Notes: generated by a model not told the origin, from the sequence alone. A stretch of DNA of 42,429 bases from Woeseiaceae bacterium (GCA_021773095.1 JAJFKR010000011.1:1-42429); one strand, 5' to 3'; shown: positions 33,744 through 42,208, counted from the first letter of the stretch. Numbers and translations: made by a program.

Positions 33744-36098
33744 CTAATTATTGGTGGTCGCCAGCAGGCTGACGAATCGAGAGTCTTGCCGTAGTTCCTT
33801 CAGTATAGGTTCTGATCCGAGCATCGCCACCGGATAGCCATAATTCAGCGCGTCTTTGATTGATTCTAATGCGTTGTCCGCGTCGCCCTGTCGTAACAAC
33901 ACCAGAGCGCGAAAGTAATGCGAGTACGAGTCTGCCGGGTCGAGCGCAACAGCCTGGTCAATGAGTGTTGTCGCTGTTTCAAACGAGCCCGTCATAGCGA
34001 ATGCCCAGGCAAGAAATGTCATGCTCTCAATATCTTCGGCATTCACAACGAGCTGTTGTTTCGACAAAACGATCACCTCTTGGTAGGCACTTTCGGCCTG
34101 CTCGTGCTCACCGGCGAAGTACAACGCATCGGCGAGGCCCAACCATCCGCCGTTGGATTTCGGTGCGAGTTCTACCGCGCGGCGATGAGCAGCGATGGCC
34201 TCAAGGAAATTGCCCAGATAATAATGAGCGACGCCGAGATTCGCATAAAAGGTATCGTTTTCCTCGATAGCAACCGTCTGCTCGAGTGCATCACGTGCAG
34301 CAGCGAAGTCACCAATCATCAGGTTGACGCTGGCAAGGTTGCCGAGCGTTACAAAGTTTTCCGGATCGAGAAATACGACCTTGCGATACTCGGCTACGGC
34401 TTCAACGTAGCGGCCCATTCGAAAGTACATATTTCCGAGTGTGTTGATTATTGTCCAGTTGCCAGGTTGCAATTCGATCGATTTGTGCATAAGTCGCTCT
34501 GCTTCGTCGAACCTCTGTTCGCGGCGGCGGATGAGCGCCAGTCCCTGCAAGGCGATGGCGTTTTGCTCGTCGATCTGTAGTACATCCAGGTACGCTGCTT
34601 CGGCATCTGCAATTCTTCCCGTGCGGCGGTACAGGTTTGCAACAGAGTTGAGAACCCAGGTTAATCTCGGCGCGATATTACGTGCCCTGGCGCAGGAGGA
34701 TTCCGCCAACGCGATGTTGCTGGTGTCCTGCTGCAGGACGTAGAGCGCGACGAATGCAGCACAGCGCCCCGCATGAGCCGCCGGGTAGTGTTCATCAATT
34801 GACAGCGCCTGATCGTAGAATCGAATCGCGTCAGCAATATTCTTGGCGGAACGTGGCCGGTTCAACGCCTCGCGACCGAGCAGGAAATTGTAGTAAGCAT
34901 CCTCATCTTCATTGCTTGAATAACTTGCGTGGTTGTCGAGCGTCGAGGAGTCGACCGCCAACTTTAGATTGGCGACGACCAGGTTCGTAACCGTCTTCTG
35001 CATATCATCGATATCACCCGTCTTCAGCTCGAAGCTCCTGGAGAACAGGTGGAAGCCGGATTCGCTGTCGATCAGTTGGATGACAACCCGCAGCTTGTCA
35101 TCGAGAAACCGGACACTGCCTTCAATGTAATTTGCGACGCGCAGACGGCGACGTACAACATTGGAGGCGGCATTGGGAGGTAGCGACCAGGAGTCACCCC
35201 GCGCAGAAACGCGCAAGCCTGGAATTCTCGCCAGTCTGTCGAGTATGTCTTCGCTAAGGCCGTCACTAAAGGCCTGGGTTTTCACATCGCCATCGATGTT
35301 CAATAGCTGCAGAATGGCGAGCGAATTCTCGACAATTGGAACTAAATCCTGATTTTCAGTCTTCGCCGTGAGCGTTGTCGTTTCTGTCTGAGACACTTCA
35401 AAACCAACAAGCGCCTGATAGGATGCTGAACATCCGGCCGCGATAACATAGGCGATGAAAATGGCAATGTAATTGCGCTCCAGCCCGTAAAGGAAACCGC
35501 TGGGTTGCTGACCCACGTCGTGTTCAATTCGTCCGCCGATGAAATCGAAAAACCAGGTCAACAGCAAAAGTATCGGAAAGCCGCCGATGACAGTGAAAGT
35601 GACAAACATCCCGGACCAGGCGGGCAGACCCAGATCACCAAAGGTTGCATCGGCGACCTGAATGAGTAACCACCCGGCAATCAGGTAAGCGGCGCTTGCC
35701 TGCACGACTCCGTGACGTAGCAGGGATTGCCAGACGCCAGAGTGGTTCATGTTCATCGGAGTGGCTGGTTGCTCCCGAACGGGGTCAACCAGCAGGCGAT
35801 AACCTCGTTTTGGCAGCGTCTGGATAAAGCCGGGATTGTCAGGGTGGTCATCAAGAGCATGCCGAATTTCGCTGACGGCATGCCCCAGCGATTCCTGACT
35901 CCCCTGGCCCGGACCCCACACGGCTTCGAGGAGCGCCTCCCGGGTCACCAGCTCACCAGGCGATTCGGCCAGGCATAACAGTACTTCTACCCCTTTTGGC
36001 GGCAGGTGCCGTGACCCGTGTTGATCGGTCACCCGTCCTTTGAGTGGCTCAATCAGCAGGTCACCGAGATAAAAACCCTGTAACAGCCCGGAATTCAA
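33744..36098 (-). CDS. Membrane-bound winged-helix regulator with TolB-like and TPR domains
   Basis: The 784-residue protein has, in order, an OmpR/PhoB-type winged helix (about 8-108: LPPKGVEVLLCLAESPGELVTREALLEAVWG through FIQTLPKRGYRLLVD, quoted here in part), three membrane helices (about 130-152, 162-188, 210-232), a TolB/FlgO-like segment (about 255-380: NSLAILQLLN, SDGLSEDILDRLAR, YIEGSVRFLDDKLRVVIQLI) and about ten TPR units to the end. This is the CadC-like one-component layout with a large periplasmic sensor. The start is TTG at 36098 with GGGGGA upstream. It sits in front of a small secreted protein and diverges from the pqi genes, which it could control. Confidence 0.87.
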   Translation of the reverse strand: MNSGLLQGFYLGDLLIEPLKGRVTDQHGSRHLPPKGVEVLLCLAESPGELVTREALLEAVWGPGQGSQESLGHAVSEIRHALDDHPDNPGFIQTLPKRGYRLLVDPVREQPATPMNMNHSGVWQSLLRHGVVQASAAYLIAGWLLIQVADATFGDLGLPAWSGMFVTFTVIGGFPILLLLTWFFDFIGGRIEHDVGQQPSGFLYGLERNYIAIFIAYVIAAGCSASYQALVGFEVSQTETTTLTAKTENQDLVPIVENSLAILQLLNIDGDVKTQAFSDGLSEDILDRLARIPGLRVSARGDSWSLPPNAASNVVRRRLRVANYIEGSVRFLDDKLRVVIQLIDSESGFHLFSRSFELKTGDIDDMQKTVTNLVVANLKLAVDSSTLDNHASYSSNEDEDAYYNFLLGREALNRPRSAKNIADAIRFYDQALSIDEHYPAAHAGRCAAFVALYVLQQDTSNIALAESSCARARNIAPRLTWVLNSVANLYRRTGRIADAEAAYLDVLQIDEQNAIALQGLALIRRREQRFDEAERLMHKSIELQPGNWTIINTLGNMYFRMGRYVEAVAEYRKVVFLDPENFVTLGNLASVNLMIGDFAAARDALEQTVAIEENDTFYANLGVAHYYLGNFLEAIAAHRRAVELAPKSNGGWLGLADALYFAGEHEQAESAYQEVIVLSKQQLVVNAEDIESMTFLAWAFAMTGSFETATTLIDQAVALDPADSYSHYFRALVLLRQGDADNALESIKDALNYGYPVAMLGSEPILKELRQDSRFVSLLATTNN

Positions 36099-36152
36099 TG
36101 TGTTCCCCCATAGGAGACCCAGTCACGCAGCATATCATCCGCGGCAATATTC

Positions 36153-36173
36153 TCACCCTATCCGCATGGGTGA
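36153..36173. promoter_or_regulatory. Inverted repeat in the regulator/pqiA divergent region
   Basis: TCACCC (36153-36158) and GGGTGA (36168-36173) are perfect 6 nt inverted arms around a 9 nt centre. They lie between the winged-helix regulator and pqiA. This would suit an operator for a dimeric winged-helix protein, but could be chance. Confidence 0.3.
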
Positions 36174-36261
36174 GGATAACCACTGACGCAACATCTCAAG
36201 TAAGATGTGGATTACGCCGCTACGCTCAAATCACGCAAAGACGGATAGCCAGGAACGGGAT

Positions 36262-36876
36262 ATGGTCGCTGAATCATCAATGGTGTGTCATGAGTGCGAC
36301 CTGTTGGTTGAAGTGCCGCGCCTTGAGATCCGTCAAAAAGCCTATTGTCCACGCTGTAATTACCTATTGGCCGCAAACCGACCCTACGCAAAGCGCGTGG
36401 TATTCGCGTTCGCCACTTCCGGATTATTGTTCCTGGTATTGGCGAACGCATTTCCGTTTCTCGGCTTCAGCGCGAAGGGTCAGGAGCGAACCGTGACCTT
36501 GTTGCAAAGTGTCGGCATCCTGGTTACTGAAAACTTGCCGTTGCTGGCGGCAGTTGTGTTCGCATCGATCATTGCTATTCCGGCCATGTTTTTGATCAGC
36601 ATTATTTATGTTTCCTTTTCGCTCGCGAATGAGCGCTCATATCCCGGCACCAGGAAGACGCTTCGGTGGGCAGTGTTGTTATTACCCTGGAGCATGGCAG
36701 AGATATTTCTTATCGGCATCCTGGTCAGTTTTACCAAGATTGTGACTATTGCCGATGTCGCACTTGGCGCGTCGTTTTGGTCATACGTGCTCTTCACGAT
36801 TTGCATAACGGTCGTTGTGCTGCACCTCGACAAGCGCGAACTATGGGAGCACGTGGAGTTACTAAGGCATGACTGA
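36262..36876 (+). CDS. pqiA: PqiA-domain membrane protein (first half)
   Basis: The 204-residue protein has a zinc-ribbon start (VCHECDLL, then YCPRCN) and four membrane helices in the PqiA pattern (VVFAFATSGLLFLVLANAFPF, then VTLLQSVGILV). Family members pair with PqiB, which bridges the envelope, in lipid transport. E. coli PqiA carries two such units in one chain; here they are two genes. AGGAACGGG precedes the ATG. It overlaps the second gene by 8 nt. Confidence 0.9.
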   Translation: MVAESSMVCHECDLLVEVPRLEIRQKAYCPRCNYLLAANRPYAKRVVFAFATSGLLFLVLANAFPFLGFSAKGQERTVTLLQSVGILVTENLPLLAAVVFASIIAIPAMFLISIIYVSFSLANERSYPGTRKTLRWAVLLLPWSMAEIFLIGILVSFTKIVTIADVALGASFWSYVLFTICITVVVLHLDKRELWEHVELLRHD

Positions 36877-37495
36877 AGTAATGCAAATATCGGCCATGGA
36901 GCAAGGACTTCAGGGCTGTCCGATTTGTACCTCGGTGGGATCCGCTGAAAAGACCCACTGCAATCGCTGCGGATCGAAGCTGCACGCCGGCTGGGCGAAT
37001 AGTATTCAGCATACGTGGGCTTGGCTGGCGACATCAGTTGTCCTGTACTTGCCCGCTAATTTCCTGCCAATCACGTACACGCGCTTTCTCGGCAAGGAAA
37101 CCGAGAGCACGATATTGGGAGGCGTCGTGACTTTGTGGGAGCATGGATCGGAGCCCATAGCGGTTATTATTTTCGTCGCCAGTGTGCTGGTACCACTGAG
37201 CAAGATGTTGGTGCTGGCGTGGCTGTGCCTTTCGGTGCAGTTCGGCAGTAACTTCCTCCTGCCACAAAAAACAAGGCTTTATCGCATTACGGAATTTGTC
37301 GGCCGCTGGTCCATGATTGACGTTTTTGTTGTCAGCATACTGGTGGCGCTCATTCAACTGGGCAATGTGATGACTATACTTCCAGGTGTAGCGGCGCTGG
37401 CTTTTGCAGCCATGGTGGTGACGACGATGCTCGCGGCACTGGCATTTGATCCGCGCTTGCTTTGGGTGTCGGCAGATAAGGGCGATCGGGTATGA
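36869..37495 (+). CDS. PqiA-domain membrane protein (second half)
   Basis: The 208-residue protein has its own zinc ribbon (CPICTSVGSAEKTHCNRCG) and four membrane helices, with the family segments LPANFLPITY, ILGGVVTLWEHGSEPIAVIIF and RWSMIDVFVVSILVALIQLG. It matches the C-terminal PqiA unit. It overlaps pqiA by 8 nt and pqiB by 4 nt, so the split halves are probably made together and may form a heterodimer. GGAG and TAAGGC lie before the ATG at 36869; ATGs 12 and 27 nt further in are less likely. Confidence 0.9.
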   Translation: MTEVMQISAMEQGLQGCPICTSVGSAEKTHCNRCGSKLHAGWANSIQHTWAWLATSVVLYLPANFLPITYTRFLGKETESTILGGVVTLWEHGSEPIAVIIFVASVLVPLSKMLVLAWLCLSVQFGSNFLLPQKTRLYRITEFVGRWSMIDVFVVSILVALIQLGNVMTILPGVAALAFAAMVVTTMLAALAFDPRLLWVSADKGDRV

Positions 37496-39150
37496 GCGAA
37501 GGGGCTAAGAAGGTTATCGCGCGAGTGGGGCGTGGTCCAGGAATCTCAACAATCTGGCTGGTTCCGGCTGCAGCGATTGTTATCGGAGCCTGGATGGTCT
37601 ACGCGCACTGGTCCAGCCTGGGGCCGCTCATCGAAATTACTTTCGTGAGCGGCGAGGGCATAGAGGCAGGTAAGACCAAGATCAAAAGGAAAAACGTGCC
37701 GGTGGGTGAGGTATTGGAGCTGCGTTTATCGGATGACGCCGAGCGCGTTGTACTGTCGGTTCGTATCAACAAACAAGAAGCGCGTTTGCTGCGCGAAGAC
37801 AGTCAGTTCTGGGTCGTCAGGCCGCGCGTCGGCAAGGGCGGCATATCGGGACTGAATACGCTCTTGTCGGGCGCGTACATAGTGTTATCTCCTGGCTCCG
37901 GGGAAGGCCCGGCACACCAGTTTACAGGCCTGGAGACACCGCCTTTTACACCGCCAGGAACGCCGGGATTGCACATTACCCTGGACAGCGACGGCAATCG
38001 GCCACTCGGTGAGGGTGATCCGGTGCTGTTCCATGGAATTGAGGTCGGCAAGATCGAATACGTTCATTTCAATAGCGATGAGCGACGCACTTATTACAAT
38101 GCTTTTGTTGCCGCTCCGTATGATCGGCTGATTACGACCAATACACGATTCTGGTTTAGCAGCGGCCTGAGCGTTGATTTGTCCGCCGATGGCATTCGAC
38201 TCGAAATGGCGTCGCTTACGACTGTGATATCAGGAGGTGTCTCGTTCGATGTGCCTGTCGGCCAGCCGGAGGGTGAGCACATCACAGAGCGCGCATTTTT
38301 CACGATCTATCCACGCGAGAGTGACATTCATGAAGCACAGTATGAGCATGCACTCTCCTACATGGTGATGTTTGATGATTCGATTCGAGGTCTCAAGCCC
38401 GGCGCGCCCGTAGAGTATCGAGGCGTAAAAGTTGGCAACGTCATACGAACGGATATCGTTTATCCGGAAATCGAAAATATGCTGATGCCACGCGCACGGA
38501 TCCCGGTGCTTATCGAAATTATTCCGGCGCGTTTTGGTTTTCCCGACGAGGAGGCGATCCTGCCCGAAGTCGATGGCCGCCTTGTCGACTTAGTCGGTGT
38601 GGGTCTTCGTGCCGGACTGGCGACCGGTAGTCTCCTGACCGGTAGGAAATACATCGAACTTCAGTACGATCGTGATTTGGGTGGCGATGCTGGCGGTGAT
38701 GTCGAGGTATTTGCCGGGTACAAAGTCATCCCGACCATCGATGGTCAGCTTGGGCAACTGCTCGACAACGCAAGTCGTACTCTGGAGGTGATCAACAAGT
38801 TACCGCTCGATGAGGTTCTCGACAGCGCACAAACAGCGTTGGACGAAATTGCCGCAACACTTGCTGAGTTTCGCAAATCCGCCACCGAGCTCGATGAAAT
38901 CCTGACAGACCCCGCAAGTCACGAATTGATCGGATCACTCAACAAGACGCTCATCAGTTTTCAGCAATTGGCACTGGACTTTTCCGAGGGTTCCGCGACA
39001 CACGCGGAATTGCAAAACAGCCTGCGGTCGCTGGGTCAGACTTTGCAGGAGCTGGAACCAGTCCTCAAAATCCTCAGGCGGCAACCGAACAGCCTGATCT
39101 TCGGTGGCGGTGACGACGAAGATCTGGAACCCAAAGGAGCGCGAGAATGA
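37492..39150 (+). CDS. pqiB: MlaD/MCE-family lipid transport protein, PqiB-like
   Basis: The 552-residue protein has one membrane helix (about 20-38), three MCE domains (about 45-135, 157-255 and 285-395, each starting with an ITF/LHI/MVMF strand and a GKTKIK, GDPVLF or GAPVEYRGV turn), and a C-terminal helical part (about 415-535) that in E. coli PqiB builds the long needle across the periplasm. Length matches E. coli PqiB (546). It overlaps both neighbours by 4 nt. Confidence 0.95.
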   Translation: MSEGAKKVIARVGRGPGISTIWLVPAAAIVIGAWMVYAHWSSLGPLIEITFVSGEGIEAGKTKIKRKNVPVGEVLELRLSDDAERVVLSVRINKQEARLLREDSQFWVVRPRVGKGGISGLNTLLSGAYIVLSPGSGEGPAHQFTGLETPPFTPPGTPGLHITLDSDGNRPLGEGDPVLFHGIEVGKIEYVHFNSDERRTYYNAFVAAPYDRLITTNTRFWFSSGLSVDLSADGIRLEMASLTTVISGGVSFDVPVGQPEGEHITERAFFTIYPRESDIHEAQYEHALSYMVMFDDSIRGLKPGAPVEYRGVKVGNVIRTDIVYPEIENMLMPRARIPVLIEIIPARFGFPDEEAILPEVDGRLVDLVGVGLRAGLATGSLLTGRKYIELQYDRDLGGDAGGDVEVFAGYKVIPTIDGQLGQLLDNASRTLEVINKLPLDEVLDSAQTALDEIAATLAEFRKSATELDEILTDPASHELIGSLNKTLISFQQLALDFSEGSATHAELQNSLRSLGQTLQELEPVLKILRRQPNSLIFGGGDDEDLEPKGARE

Positions 39151-39752
39151 ACCATACCCGTAACAGTTTCGTAGCTCTTGTGTTTTTCGCTTTGGTGGCG
39201 TGCGCCTCAAAGCCGGTTGAGGAGCACTACTACAGCCTGGTCTTAGCGGCCGATCAGGCCGGCACAACGGTTAAAGACGATAACGCAGGGGCTCACCTGA
39301 TCGTCGGCCCGGTACATCTTCCGGCCTACTTGAACAACCGAGGCCTGGGCATTGCGGTGGGTGCGAATCAAATACGTACGGCAAACCATCATTTTTGGGC
39401 TGAGCCCCTGGACGAAGCGATTTCCAAAGTACTGGTTCTGGACATCTCCCGCTTGCTCGATAACGTGGTGGTGGAGCGTGATACCGGCCGCTGGACGGCC
39501 GCGGGTGATTGCCGCCTGCGCCTTGAGTTTGACCGGTTTCACGCGACCGATGAGTCGAGTGTTGTCAGTAGTGGTCGATATTGGGTCGCATCGTCGGAGG
39601 CCAGTATCGGCCGCGAATTTCACATTGCCAACAGCTTGTCCGCGGACGGATACGGGCATGCAGTAGAGACTCTGCGGCAATCACTGGGCACGCTGGCAGC
39701 CAAGATCGCCGCCACCGTTGAGAGCGATCCGCTCTGTTTGGGAACCGAATGA
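39147..39752 (+). CDS. pqiC: PqiC-like outer-membrane lipoprotein
   Basis: The 201-residue lipoprotein has a signal peptide with lipobox LVAC (Cys at about residue 19) and the PqiC/DUF330 (ABC-type transport auxiliary) pattern: VEEHYYSLVL, LIVGPVHLPAYLNNRGLGI, WAEPLDEAISKVLVLDISRLL and a central LRLEFDRFHATDESSVV. In E. coli PqiC binds PqiB and anchors it to the outer membrane. It overlaps pqiB by 4 nt. It is the last pqi gene; the tRNA-Phe promoter follows within 25 nt. Confidence 0.92.
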   Translation: MNHTRNSFVALVFFALVACASKPVEEHYYSLVLAADQAGTTVKDDNAGAHLIVGPVHLPAYLNNRGLGIAVGANQIRTANHHFWAEPLDEAISKVLVLDISRLLDNVVVERDTGRWTAAGDCRLRLEFDRFHATDESSVVSSGRYWVASSEASIGREFHIANSLSADGYGHAVETLRQSLGTLAAKIAATVESDPLCLGTE

Positions 39753-39772
39753 AAGGAAAGTCATGATTCGTC

Positions 39773-39801
39773 TTGACTCAGGCTCCCGGCGTCGGTCTAA
39801 T
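39773..39801 (+). promoter_or_regulatory. Sigma-70 promoter of tRNA-Phe
   Basis: TTGACT (39773-39778), a 17 nt spacer and TCTAAT (39796-39801, 5 of 6 matches) are followed by a G/C-rich discriminator (ACCCCGC), which is typical of stringently controlled stable-RNA promoters. Transcription would start near 39808, giving a 45 nt 5' leader that contains a REP. Confidence 0.75.
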
Positions 39802-39820
39802 ACCCCGCTCGTTTGACCCT

Positions 39821-39843
39821 GTAGGAGCGCGCCTCGCGCGCGA
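39821..39843 (+). repeat. REP element in the tRNA-Phe 5' leader
   Basis: A full 23 nt copy: GTAGGAGCGCGCC, then TCGCGCGCGA. It ends 9 nt before the mature tRNA 5' end, so the primary transcript carries a GCGCGC hairpin next to the RNase P cleavage site. Confidence 0.9.
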
Positions 39844-39852
39844 CCGCACATT

Positions 39853-39928
<76 letters not shown>

Positions 39929-39995
39929 TTCTAACGTTTTGAAAACCCTCGTTATTGCTCACTCACCCCAATTGCGAGTGTAGCGAAGCAATCCA

Positions 39996-40023
39996 TTTTG
40001 CGTAAGTTTTGCGTAATTTTGCG
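39996..40023 (+). repeat. Three TTTTGCG iterons beside the tRNA
   Basis: TTTTGCG starts at 39996, 40007 and 40017, with steps of 11 and 10 nt (about one helical turn). The first two are followed by TAA. They lie between the tRNA and the recombinase stop, where arm-type recombinase or excisionase sites are expected. Confidence 0.6.
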
Positions 40024-40029
40024 GGAGGC

Positions 40030-41112
40030 CTAACTCACGCTAATTCGTCGCAAAACCACTAACTCGGGCCTGTTACCGTTTCTTTCACACACAGCATTGG
40101 CGGCATCAATGAGTTTCGTCAGTTCCGCTGCCGAATAATGTGTGGTCATTCTGCCCGAGCGGTGTCCCAACAGGTCCTGTCGGTCCTCGAAACTCACACC
40201 GGCCGCTCGCAAGCGTCGACCAAACGTGTGCTTCAAGTCATGAACACGAACTTGTGGCAGACCGATGACCTTTCTCACCCGGCACCAGGAGCTGTTCAGC
40301 ATCCTTGAAACCGGTTTGCCCCGGTAGGTGAAAACATGCGTACGGTGTTTGCCGCGACGTGAATCCACTACTGAGCGTGCAATGTCATTCAGGACAATCA
40401 GTCTGTCGTCACCGTTCTTGACGAATGACCCCGGCACAATAAACACGAAAGTCTCAAGCTCTGGAACCTTGACCTCCCAGGCCCACTGCAATCTGCAGAT
40501 TTCGGCGTCGCGGCAGCCTGTGTTGACTGCGAACAACGCCATCTTTGCAAGATGCGGTGGCAGCGCCGAAAACAGTTGCTGTTGCTCGTCCCAGTTCAAC
40601 GGATAAGGTTGCCGTTTATTGGTATCGGGTAACAGCTTGATTCTCGGTGCCCGGTCCAGCCAGGTCAGGCCGTACTCATCCATCCACTCATCTTTCGCGA
40701 GGTTCAGGATGCGTCGTACAACCTTGAGCCCGTGGTTTATCGTTCCAGGTGTTCTTCCCTCCTTTCTTTTGTTATCGATCCACGGATCCAGTGCGCCCCG
40801 ATGGATGCGCTGCAAAGGCAGCTTTCCGATCCACGGCATCAGTTGCTTGAGCAGACAGATGTCTCTGTCGAGCGAGCGTTTGTGTTGGTTCTCGCGAACG
40901 AACCTTATCGCTGCTTCTTCGAAACTCCGCTCCGGTCTGACACCGTAAATCTTTGCCTGGCGTATAGTCTCCGCAAGTCTCGCCAGATACCGATCGGCTT
41001 CTACCTGTTCAGACGTGCCAGTGCTTTTGCAAACGCGTTGCCCTTCGATCCGTTTGTCGATGTGCCAAATGCCCGCTCTCTTAAAGAGACCGGACGTTTT
41101 TCTGCGTCCCAT
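40030..41112 (-). CDS. Tyrosine recombinase/integrase (tRNA-proximal)
   Basis: The 360-residue protein has an N-terminal arm-binding part (residues 1-60), a SAM-like core-binding domain (about 65-160) and a catalytic domain (about 170-335). The catalytic set is R201 (NTGCRDAEI), K232 (VKNGDD), H291 and K294 (HDLKHTFG, where the usual second Arg is Lys), H317 (LLGHRS) and Y326 (THYS). The HDLKHTFGRRLRAAGVSFED block is a known variant in island integrases, so it is probably active. AAGGAG seven bases before the ATG sets the start; that site and the first 112 nt lie inside the HTH gene. It points toward the tRNA, as expected for the integrase of the inserted element. Confidence 0.92.
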   Translation of the reverse strand: MGRRKTSGLFKRAGIWHIDKRIEGQRVCKSTGTSEQVEADRYLARLAETIRQAKIYGVRPERSFEEAAIRFVRENQHKRSLDRDICLLKQLMPWIGKLPLQRIHRGALDPWIDNKRKEGRTPGTINHGLKVVRRILNLAKDEWMDEYGLTWLDRAPRIKLLPDTNKRQPYPLNWDEQQQLFSALPPHLAKMALFAVNTGCRDAEICRLQWAWEVKVPELETFVFIVPGSFVKNGDDRLIVLNDIARSVVDSRRGKHRTHVFTYRGKPVSRMLNSSWCRVRKVIGLPQVRVHDLKHTFGRRLRAAGVSFEDRQDLLGHRSGRMTTHYSAAELTKLIDAANAVCERNGNRPELVVLRRISVS

Positions 41113-41345
41113 AGTCGTTCTCCTTGCAATCGACCGGGACGCCCGTTGCAGGAGATATAGTCCTCCACCCAGGCGTCCAGTTCAAGCCGGTCAAAAGCAA
41201 TGCCTTGCTGGCCGATAGGAATTCTTGTGAGATGAGGCCGCACTTCGCTGTTGAAGCGGTTGCGGTCCATGCCGAGATACGCGGGCGCATCGCGAAGGCG
41301 TACGAGCCGCGGTAACAAAACGACGTTTGTATTCGTTGGTTTCAT
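41001..41345 (-). CDS. Small HTH protein, excisionase/AlpA-like
   Basis: The 114-residue protein has an N-terminal winged-helix/AlpA-type motif (about residues 14-58: VRLRDAPAYLGMDRNRFN, then RPHLTRIPIGQQGIAFDRLELDAW), typical of excisionases and element-encoded regulators. The tail (SLRERAFGTSTN, GNAFAKALARL) recurs, as I recall, in small HTH genes paired with this integrase type. Its last 112 nt overlap the first 112 nt of the integrase gene in another frame; its ATG overlaps the stop of the upstream recombinase by 4 nt. So the three genes form one unit. A role in excision or in control of integrase is inferred. Confidence 0.78.
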   Translation of the reverse strand: MKPTNTNVVLLPRLVRLRDAPAYLGMDRNRFNSEVRPHLTRIPIGQQGIAFDRLELDAWVEDYISCNGRPGRLQGERLWDAEKRPVSLRERAFGTSTNGSKGNAFAKALARLNR

Positions 41346-42208
41346 CGACCGAGATACACAGACGCTATTTCCACCCGAGCGTGGCCAAGTTCGCTGCTGA
41401 TGATGGCTCGCGCCTCATGGTCGAGCGCTCGTTGTGCAGGATTAAGATCCTTCGATGGCAATCCACCCGCCACTGGACAAACCCGTTCGGTGAGCTCGAA
41501 ATAACGTCGCTGAGCATAGCCGTGCCGCAATCCGTGAAGCTGAGACAGCCCTGCTTTTGCAGTTCGTTTCTCGTACCGATGAAGCTGCTTTACATAGTTC
41601 AGGTGGGGCGGTATTAGTGCACCGCCCCTGGCCAACGCTTTAACCTCTTCCAGTAACCGGCGTTGGCCTTCATTTGTAATCGGTACCGATCTCGCTCGTC
41701 CGCCCTTGGTCCAGCTGGGTTTAAGTTTGATGTGATCGTCCTGTACTGCGTAGGAAGGACTGAACTTGATAGATTCTTCACGGCGCAACCCAAAGGCCGC
41801 TTGCAAACGAATACTCAGGAAAATGTGTTTGTCAGAGATCAATGACAGTTTTTTCTCATCCAGTTCCTGTGCCTTGGATACTTTGGCGACATACGCTCGC
41901 TTACCGATGCCGTACGCGCTGTTGTCCCCGGCGATGATGCTCGGCTTGTTGATTTTCTTTGCCCACCACCGAAGTGCCGACAAACGATTCTTCAACGTCC
42001 CGACGCCGATGTCCTGTTCCTGCCAATGAGCAACCAATGCAGTCACGTGTTTGGGCTTTAATGATCTGGGCTGCATGCGCCGAAATCCTATCTCCAATAA
42101 TTGACTGGCGATCAGGTCCAATATTCTCGACCGGGTCGCTTGTGTTGAAAAACTGCCATCACGGTTGTCTCGACACATTTCGCTTAACTGGTAGTTCAGG
42201 TCTTTCAT
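41342..42208 (-). CDS. Second tyrosine recombinase (Phage_int_N/Integrase_1 type)
   Basis: The 288-residue protein has a core-binding domain with a Trp-rich helix (NRLSALRWWAKKINKP) and a catalytic domain with R142 (FGLRREES), K168 (WTKGG), H225 and R228 (LHGLRHGY), H276 (LGHARVE) and Y285 (SVYLGR), four residues from the end. All catalytic positions are kept. It belongs to the 'integrase domain-containing' group often found in mobile elements and is only distantly related to the other recombinase here. GAGGTAA lies about 10 nt before the ATG. It is the first gene of the three-gene recombination unit and follows a hairpin-rich leader. Confidence 0.88.
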   Translation of the reverse strand: MKDLNYQLSEMCRDNRDGSFSTQATRSRILDLIASQLLEIGFRRMQPRSLKPKHVTALVAHWQEQDIGVGTLKNRLSALRWWAKKINKPSIIAGDNSAYGIGKRAYVAKVSKAQELDEKKLSLISDKHIFLSIRLQAAFGLRREESIKFSPSYAVQDDHIKLKPSWTKGGRARSVPITNEGQRRLLEEVKALARGGALIPPHLNYVKQLHRYEKRTAKAGLSQLHGLRHGYAQRRYFELTERVCPVAGGLPSKDLNPAQRALDHEARAIISSELGHARVEIASVYLGR

